From Ectobius pallidus (lineage: Eukaryota > Arthropoda > Insecta > Blattodea > Ectobiidae), in NCBI GenBank assembly GCA_964059195.1, contig CAXKWD010000007.1:151453769-151517768 (forward strand): DNA of 64,000 nt. Reading direction: 5' to 3'. The position numbers and the translations under genes are program-made. Each line of letters opens with the position of its first letter. Positions within the stretch are counted from its first letter, which is position 1. Below the pieces are notes generated by a model, which was given only the letters and a program-made list of their open reading frames with translations, ran no database searches and had not been told where the DNA came from. Positions 56,991 to 64,000 of this stretch are shown piece after piece.

Positions 56991-58070
56991 TTGTTTGAAA
57001 CGAGAAGTAAATGAAGCCGTAGCTATATTTCGTGCAAGCCCGTGTGGAACCCTGAAACACCGGACTCCCTAGTGTAAGTTATCCATGCGTTTGTCCCGAG
57101 ATTGTAGGTTGTATTCGTCCTCATATGAAACAGTGTGGCTATGCTACGTGGTAGTGACTTCGTGAAGAGAATGTGAGACTACTGACAGTGGATATCGAAG
57201 AGGGGAATCAGACTGGGAAGTGAAGAGTATATCGATCAGAGTCTGAGTGTGATGTGTGAAGTGCTTCGGGGCCCACACTGCTAAAAAGCTGGAACGCCAC
57301 ATTTACAACTCTCTTATTTCTCCCAGCTATTTCTTGGCTTTGGAGAAATGTAGGCTTATATGCAGAATTCATACTTCATAGGGATTGTGGAGGGACCCAG
57401 ACAGACATTCGAAAGAGAGAATCTGCAGGCGGTTCAACTCACGTACAATTTTTCATTAAATTAAGGGGAGACATAACTTTCGGTGAAATTCATAGATGAG
57501 TATTAGGTGAATTTCATTATTTTTTTCCTCAGCAAGGAATTGCTCTACAATTTTGCAATCTGACATACCCTTTATTGACTACTTCCACATTTGCATACTA
57601 TTTTCAAAATTAAACAAACTTTTACAATTACGGGTAATTATCGTTTCAAATGGACGCCACGTTTCATGTACTGAAATGCCGTTTCCTTGATAACTTCAGC
57701 AAATATCAATATTTCTGAGTGGTTACTTTTCTGTGTAGGCCTGTTTATCAATATCATAAGAACAACACTATTTAGGCCAACAATCATTCATTTAACATTA
57801 TCAGTTTATTTTTTTTTAAATATAGGCCTTATACATATTTTAGTAAAAAATAAACATTTTAATTTTTTTAAAAATATTTATACTGTAGATATTCAAAAGA
57901 TTTTAGATGATGATGTTGTTCATAATAATGTTTGCAAATAGATAGAAAAGGAATCACTAAAAAATGTTGACTTTTTGGAAATTATCACGGCATTTTAGTG
58001 CAAGAAACGTGGATGCCATTTTGTAATGATAATTACCCAAAACTGTAACCACATTCATATTTATTTTATA
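56991..58070. other. No gene seen; contains a dispersed 110-bp repeat
   Basis: About 57475-57560 (GTGAAATTCATAGATGAG ... GCAAGGAATTGCTCTAC) recurs inverted near 33035-33115 and 59708-59815. The rest is unassigned. Confidence 0.45.
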
Positions 58071-59073
58071 CTAGCTGAAAAGGCCCGGCGTCGCCCGGGC
58101 TTTGTATTTTTTAATTTGAAATTAACTTATGAAGGACTTTATGTATGTAGAACTTGAAATGAAGAAAAAGGTTTATCACACTCAAACTATTCCATCAGAA
58201 AACGCTGGATATAGCTTTTTATGGCTCATAGAGGATGTGGAATGCTGCATTCCGTTGCTTCTACACATCATGCTTGGGAGGGGTTGAAATAAGAAGAAAC
58301 ACAAATTACTTAAGATTGTACTGACTTGACGGAAAATTTTATTTCTCATTCTCATGTTACCATACAATCGTTTCGGGGCTGAAATAAAAGAGAAATGCAG
58401 TATCACTTTCATACTTTCCTCCCCTAAAACCCGGGACATAATATACTGCGAGCATAGGACTCAAAATGTTCCATCCCATGCTTAGAGCCTATGATAAACA
58501 TTCCTATTTCTCAACTAATCAAAGCCTACAGCTAGGGATAACGTATAAGCGGAAAGGATTATTTACAGACTTCTGATATAGCATACTCACACACTTAAGT
58601 TGTCCCTCCAATAGACCTCTTCTTCTACATCAAAATATGAAGTGAAAAAATATTTCTTATGTCGAGGGTAGAGAAAGTTATGTGACTACATCACACTGTG
58701 CTTTATTTTCGTGGATTTCATTTTCAGTAATTATTTTCGCCAATATATTACATCGATGAAATCATAATTCGTTTAAGTTCAGCATTATATAGTCGCCAAA
58801 TCCCAATGTTATCAAAGTAAACAATACACTGTTGTCATGTGAACTGAACAACATTTCATTTTTTTCAGTAGAATATTCACAGAAATTATATAATTTTCAA
58901 GGGAAGGACTGATTTGTTTCAATTTTAATGTTGACAGCTATACTTCCCGGGCTTAACTGGGTATGTGTGCAAAATGTCGTGTAAATTGGTAAAGAAATGT
59001 AGATTTGTATAAGGAACAAACAAACATACATACATACATACATACATACACACTTTCGATTTTATATATTAGA
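58071..59073 (-). mobile_element. Non-autonomous Helitron (minus orientation)
   Basis: Reading the minus strand: A|TCTAATATATAAAATCG start (59073) and end hairpin GCCCGGGCGACGCCGGGC, then CTAG|T (58071). Includes a (GTAT)n tract. No helicase frame. Confidence 0.8.
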
Positions 59074-59084
59074 TTTATTTATTT

Positions 59085-59735
59085 ATCTAAATATATACAT
59101 ATTTTTATACAATATATATATTTATACAATATAATATATATTTATACAAGTAAAGTAAATTAGAACAAATACAAATTTCAAAAATAACTACAATTGCAAT
59201 TTAAAAATGGAAAAGAAGGGTAATCTTACATAATTAATCATTATTCTAGCACAAGAAATATTAATATTTAGAAATACACTCGAATGAGCAAGACTGCTCG
59301 TGCTCGGGTGCAGTTTCAAAAATATGAAAGTGAAGAAAGAGGAGAGACAAAGAAACAGAGTATATAAAAAAATTTGATTAACTAATAGAGAAATTGAAAC
59401 ATGTTTAACATAAATATATTAGAAGGAATTAAATAAAAATGTCGTTAACAGCTAAAATATTACAGAAATTGCTTTACATATTTATTAAATTTAACAGTTT
59501 AGTATGCTGAGAGATCAGGATACTTTCTGATCATTGAGTTATAGAAGGGGAGACCAAAATTTGTGCTGTGTTTTAATCCTGCCGACGTGAGACATTTTGG
59601 TTCTGATAGGAGTAAATTAGTATTACGCCTACTTTTACGTCTAGTATTACGCTTCATTAATTTTGAAAATAGTGTGCAATTGTAGATATAGTCATTAAAG
59701 AGTGTGTCAAATTGCAAGATTGTATAGTAATTCAT
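59085..59735 (-). pseudogene. CR1/Jockey-type LINE fragment
   Basis: Minus strand 59499-59735 encodes LFNDYIYNCTLFSKLMKRNT, LLLSEPKCLTSAGLKHSTNF and YNSMIRKYPDLSAY, homologous to the frame at 2462-2905 but with a stop before the final helix. Confidence 0.7.
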
Positions 59736-60126
59736 TGCTGAGGAAAAAAATAATGAAATTCACCTATTTCTCACCTATTTATTTCACCGAAAGCTGTATG
59801 CCCCCCTTAAGTTGGAAAGTTTTATTAGTGTTTCACGCCAGATTGCTTTTCAATTTTCACAAACAAAATATGATATTTTGTAGATGTTGAGCAAGAGGAA
59901 TGCTGCCTGTACATGTGCCACTGCTGCACGCGGGAGTGTGTGAATGTTTGCACGTGCTGAACATTAGAGTCATTATGTAACAATAATAACAGGGGGTTGT
60001 CACCTGTTACTAGTCCGACACTCGCTCGGGCGTGACCACACGGGGAATAAATCAGCTCCAATCAGGCGTATTCCTGAATGCAAGGATCTCAAGCATTGAG
60101 CTCGTGTTTGTACTTACAAATTATTT

Positions 60127-60880
60127 TATTAGATGTACCGTAGACTGAAGTTGCAAAACAAAGACTCTTTTCGTCTGTTCTCTTGAATGGGTTGCCCTCG
60201 AACCCAGAACGGGAATTCCACTGTTTTGTTCCGCCTAGTACGGTTCTAACTGCAAACCACTGGAGCCAATAGTGTTAAAGAGTTTCGTTAACTAGCATTA
60301 AGATAAATCTGTCTATTATTTTGAATCAAAATTTAAAAAAATAAAAAAAATTAAGAAATCCAAAATTTAAACATAAATAATCAAAATTTTGTAAATACAA
60401 AATGCAAAATTAAAAAAAAAAATCCAAAATTAAAACATCGAAAATTAAAAAATTAAAAATTCAAAGATAAAAAATTTAAAGAATCCAAAATTACAAGATC
60501 AAAAATTAAAAAATCCAAAATTAAAAAGTCCAAAAACCCGAAATTAAAAAATCCAACAATCCAAAATTGAAAAATCCAATAATCTAAAATTGAACAAATC
60601 CAAAAATTAAAACAAGTTTCACTTCTGTCGCGTGGCGTTCCACGCACAATTATTTTTTTATTAGAGAGATGTACCGTAGATTGAAGCTGCAAAATCAAAA
60701 ACAAAAACTAGTTTTCGTCTGTTCCTTTGAATGGGTTGCGCTCTAACCCGGAACGGGAATTCCACTGTTTTGTTCCGCTTAGTACGGTTCAAACTATAAA
60801 CCACTGAAGCCAATAGTGTTAAACAGTTTCGTTAACAAGCATTAAGATAAATCTGTCTATTATTTTGTATCATATTTTAT
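60127..60880 (-). repeat. Two tRNA-like SINE copies with AT-rich tracts
   Basis: 60127-60330 and 60667-60880 are about 85-90% alike by eye (GAACGGGAATTCCACTGTTT, CCAATAGTGTTAAA, CATTAAGATAAATCTGTC). The minus strand has an A-box-like CAGTGGTTTGCAGTT and a B-box-like GGGTTCGAGGGC. The tract after copy 1 is A-rich (AAATCCAAAATTAAAA words). Confidence 0.75.
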
Positions 60881-61165
60881 TTTTATTTTCTTGTATTTTA
60901 ATTTTTTATTAGTTTGTTTCATTTTGTTTTATTTTATCTTACCTTATCTTATTTTATTTTGAATTATTTAATTTTGTTTTATTCAATTTTATTAAGATTT
61001 ATTTCATTTTATTTTATCTTATTTCGTCTTAGTCTTCAGTGTATTTCGTTGTATTTTGTTTTGTTTTGTTTTTATTTTATTTTGTATTATTTTAGTATTT
61101 TTCATTTATTTTATGTTATTTTATTTTATTCTATTTTGGTGGTATTTATAGTATTGTATTATTGA
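60881..61165. repeat. Low-complexity ATTTT/GTTTT tract
   Basis: Degenerate (ATTTT)n with many TTTTATTTTA words. The long open frame here is an artefact of composition. Confidence 0.9.
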
Positions 61166-61681
61166 TTAGTCTTGCATTTTTGCGTGAGGTTGAAACAACT
61201 GAATACGAACTCCCTGTAATACAGCCTCTTATTCTACTGTATATCTAAATCATAATGTAAACGAAAACAATGTGTTATCCAAGTTTAGGGTAGAGAAAGT
61301 GTATCACATTGGATTATTTATTTATTTGATTTAATTTGAGTGACTTTACCTTCTCTTTATGTAACATATAGTGCGTTTGTCGGGCCAGAAATTAATTTTA
61401 AAATAATTTATGAAATATTTATTTTGGATTTGTAAATATAGGCCATTAGTAGTGATTCCATTAACTGCTCATAGGCGGCAGCGGTCGATATAGCCTTTCG
61501 TAGCATTCGACAAACTACGGTCGTTGACAACAATGAGTAGACTGTCATCTCATGAAAACATTCTAGAAGGAAACAACTTTAGAAGGCTGTGATTGATTCC
61601 AATCTAAACCGTCATCAAAATAGAGTAAAGTTTAGGCTATCTTTTCTTCTTCTGGTTATTTAGGCTGAAGATATTTGAAGT
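61166..61681 (+). promoter_or_regulatory. Presumed 5' region of the dynein light-chain gene
   Basis: About 500 bp with no repeat boundary. A small GC-richer patch (about 61475-61530, GGCGGCAGCGGTCG) could be a promoter. No TATA box or start site can be asserted. Confidence 0.3.
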
Positions 61682-62134
61682 ATGTTTGAAGGAGTGTGTG
61701 ATGAATATGCCGACGAAGATACCGAGAGAATCGGAGAGATCGAAGCGAACATCTTCTTCAAGGCAGAGAAAGAAGAATCGTCGATCTCCTTCCAGATGAG
61801 ACCAGATTACGATGAGCGATTCAAAGCTACTCCTGTAAGGGAAGTCATACAGAACGTGATGGCTGAGGAACTAACGGGCAAGACGTACAGTTCTGAGGAG
61901 GCTCAAGTGTGGACCAAGAAGATAGCAGCCCAGGTTCGAGACCGGGTGAAGGAGCTGAAATTCAAGAGATACAAGTACCTCGTGCAGGTCGTCTTGGGCG
62001 AGCAACACGGCGCTGGCATCAACATCGGTTGCAGATGTCTCTGGGATGCCGCAACAGACAACTATGCCAGTGACTCCTTCATTAGTGACACCATTTTCTG
62101 TGTGACTGTTGTGTTTGCTGTTTACTTCTATTGA
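61682..62134 (+). CDS. DYNLT2B: Tctex1-domain dynein light chain (DYNLT2B / TCTEX1D2 type)
   Basis: Small accessory light chain of cytoplasmic dynein; the vertebrate member works in dynein-2, which drives retrograde transport in cilia. The 150-residue product has an acidic N-terminus (about 1-37), then the Tctex1 fold starting near FQMRPDYDERFKATPV, with the family hallmarks YKYLVQVVLGEQ, GCRCLWDAATDNYASDSF and a hydrophobic C-terminus ending VVFAVYFY. Length and ends match the roughly 142-residue human protein. The ATG follows a plausible acceptor (TTTTCTTCTTCTGGTTATTTAG at about 61642-61663), so a 5' untranslated exon may lie upstream. A polyadenylation signal AATAAA is at 62319. The coding part has no intron; either the arthropod gene has lost introns or this is a retrocopy with an intact frame. 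Confidence 0.92.
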   Translation: MFEGVCDEYADEDTERIGEIEANIFFKAEKEESSISFQMRPDYDERFKATPVREVIQNVMAEELTGKTYSSEEAQVWTKKIAAQVRDRVKELKFKRYKYLVQVVLGEQHGAGINIGCRCLWDAATDNYASDSFISDTIFCVTVVFAVYFY

Positions 62135-62318
62135 AAATATTTTGTGGTTTCACACTTATATTTCAGATTCTTCTTGATATAAGCTTACGTATTATATTTA
62201 TTCAACTCGAATTTCCATAGGTTAGGCCTATACCTCTCCAATTTGACGTCTAGTTAAGACTTTTTTGATTTTATCTTAGGCCTGTTCTCTGACCATCAGG
62301 CTATACTTGACTGATTAA

Positions 62319-62324
62319 AATAAA
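62319..62324 (+). terminator. Polyadenylation signal of the dynein light-chain gene
   Basis: An AATAAA hexamer stands 185 bp after the stop codon of the Tctex1-domain gene. No other canonical signal is nearer. Assignment is by position only. Confidence 0.55.
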
Positions 62325-62451
62325 TATTAAGAGTGTAAACCAGAGTGTTCTGTTACCTCAATTTCTTTTTCATCTTAGGTGATTCGACCGCTCCTCAATG
62401 CATTTTTAAGTGCAATAACGACGGGCTTCATAACATGTACTCGTCACCAGA

Positions 62452-62850
62452 TATAATTACCCACCAGATATAGTAAGGGTAATTAAGTCACGGAGGATGA
62501 AATGGGCTGGACATGTTGCGCGCATATGGGACGATTGCCTGTTGTCTGAAAGTAACGATTTGTACATGGAAAAGCTACTCCTACTCCACTACTCCACTGA
62601 CCTAAAAATGCCGAAAAAGACCTAAAATGCCGAAAATAACCTAAAATTCCGAAAATGACCTAAAATTGCCAAAAAGATACTTATCTCTTGACAATGACGA
62701 AGAATGCAAAATAAAGCAAAAAATGCAAAAACAAATTGCCCTTATTTAATCAATTATTTCATTATACACATTTATATATACCCTATTCAAGCTATATTTT
62801 AACTTTCGTATAAAAAAGATGCAAAATCATGAAACGCATTGCCCTAGGCC
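62452..62850 (+). mobile_element. LINE fragment fused to a truncated hAT-like element
   Basis: 62463-62530 repeats the RTE piece encoding KWAGHVARI. From about 62531 AACGATTTGTACATGGAAAA and AATGCCGAAAA words match the right two-thirds of 33126-34032, ending near GCATTGCCCTAGG. Confidence 0.7.
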
Positions 62851-63693
62851 TACTAGGAAGTATCTGTAGAAAATGTCAACTTAACAATGATATTCAGTAC
62901 GAAGTGATATGAAGAATATTGAAGTCAGGTGAATATCCTTCAAAATACCTTTCGACTGATCATCTTTCATTTTTTTACAGGTCGTGGTGCAGAGCCACTT
63001 CTTAAGAAGCCAGAGAATATGGTAAGTGAAATAAGTTTCTATTTACCTTTAAGTAAAACCTCTTTCTCGGACAATGAATTCAAAATAGCTTTCGCTATCT
63101 TGAGGATTGTGAAAGATCGTTAAGAATGCAAAATAGGGCTTCTTCCTATTTTCACCATTAGGCCTATTGTACAATGTATAGCGAAAAGAGAGCTAAGCTA
63201 GGCTCATGATCAAACCTGATGAACGTAACCAAGATCTATTCTTCCCGGTTAAATTATACACTTGAAACAGGAGCTGCGTTTCGAACAACATGTTAGGCTA
63301 TGTCCCTCTTCAGAGAAATAACTGAAATGATCGCAGTTTTGTGTGTGTAGAGTGTCAACTGTCGCTACTGCTGGTGACGTCAAAAAAAATTAATACATTT
63401 GTGACGACATATTAGAAAAATCTTTACAAATGTGAATTGAAACGCCTCCTAATTTTGCAAAGTTTGTACTCGGGGAGGTTTACAGTATTTCAGTACAATG
63501 AATTACACTATACTTGAACCAAGATGTGTACGCAGCAAATGTATACAACCGAATGTGAAAGTACAAAACAGTTCACAAGATTCCGTTTTTAAACTGTTTA
63601 GTCGATTACGTACAGTAAGTCGTTTGAACTTACTTTCTTACATTAACCGTCAAGGGTTCCGGGTTCGATTCCCAATGTTTTGTACATATTTAG
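62851..63693. other. No feature seen
   Basis: Unique-looking DNA. GGGTTCCGGGTTCGATTCCC near 63654-63673 looks like a B box, perhaps the remains of a SINE. Confidence 0.35.
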
Positions 63694-64000
63694 TAGGGCT
63701 GTACCGATTAATCGATTAATCGGCTCGATTAATCGATTAAACATTTAATCGTCGATCAATTACATTTTCCGATTAATCGACTTAGTCGAATTCTGAAAAT
63801 CGTTTTTCGAGAAATGGGTCAAATGACCAAACTTTTTTCTCTCGCTTCTCCGGCCTTGGCATATCTTGTGTCATTCAGCCTATTGTGTCCAAACAATTCC
63901 CGTTATTCAGAAACCTGAAGGGTAGTTTAGTCAACAAACCCGTGTGTCTCAAATCTTGGCTGAAAAAGTAATCGGAAATGTAAGATTTGTATATAATTGA
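63694..64000. mobile_element. Left end of a hAT-like element cut by the window edge
   Basis: TAGGGCTGTACCGATTAATC is followed by repeated GATTAATCGATTAATCG words, the same design as 53057-53691 (TAGGGATGGG plus GATACTCGATAC words). Confidence 0.6.

Noticed and set aside
60453..60704. 83-residue frame rich in Ile, Leu and Phe
   Set aside because: Product of the A-rich low-complexity tract read on the minus strand.
60914..61165. 83-residue Phe/Tyr/Leu-rich frame
   Set aside because: Product of the ATTTT low-complexity tract; no start context or family.
1..64000. CRISPR arrays, bacterial operons, rRNA genes
   Set aside because: No regularly spaced direct repeats with unique spacers, no ribosome-binding sites ahead of dense frames, and no rRNA-like sequence; the window is clearly eukaryotic.

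Overview
This window looks like a piece of a large, AT-rich, transposon-dense arthropod genome, most likely an insect. Genes are sparse and split by introns. tRNA-derived SINEs, RTE/CR1-type LINE fragments, mariner, hAT and Helitron remnants cover much of the DNA. The species cannot be read from the sequence; a cockroach-like or other hemimetabolous insect is only a guess.

Two genes can be supported. (1) On the minus strand, eight exons between 27664 and 1108 join in a consistent reading frame into the first 402 residues of an NR2E-subfamily nuclear receptor. It has a complete two-zinc-finger DNA-binding domain (P-box CDGCRG), a long His/Ala/Gln/Ser-rich hinge and the first half of the ligand-binding domain. 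The closest recognisable type is Hr83/NR2E5 or the related NR2E6 (PNR-like). The end of the ligand-binding domain lies beyond the left edge. A 16.6 kb intron separates the zinc-finger exons from the rest. (2) On the plus strand, 61682-62134 is a single-exon, apparently full-length Tctex1-domain dynein light chain (DYNLT2B/TCTEX1D2 type).

Layout: 1-10.3 kb holds receptor exons and transposon-filled introns. 10.4-26.9 kb is the giant intron, with snap-back mariners, hAT MITEs, a triplicated SINE and a fold-back Tc1-like element. 26.9-27.7 kb holds the two zinc-finger exons, with transposon remnants 25 bp and 42 bp from their acceptor sites. 27.7-61 kb is intergenic or upstream DNA made of nested repeats. 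61.4-62.4 kb holds the dynein light-chain gene. 62.4-64 kb holds more repeats and the cut-off start of a hAT-like element.

The most unusual signals are: a mariner derivative that is a near-perfect fold-back and has multiplied in that form; an unclassified element with 4-bp target duplications that fills almost one whole receptor intron; a dispersed hairpin family whose stem arms change together between copies; many hAT-type elements with exact 8-bp target duplications, each with its own repeated terminal word; and at least 27 copies of the palindrome TAGGCCTA where about one would be expected.
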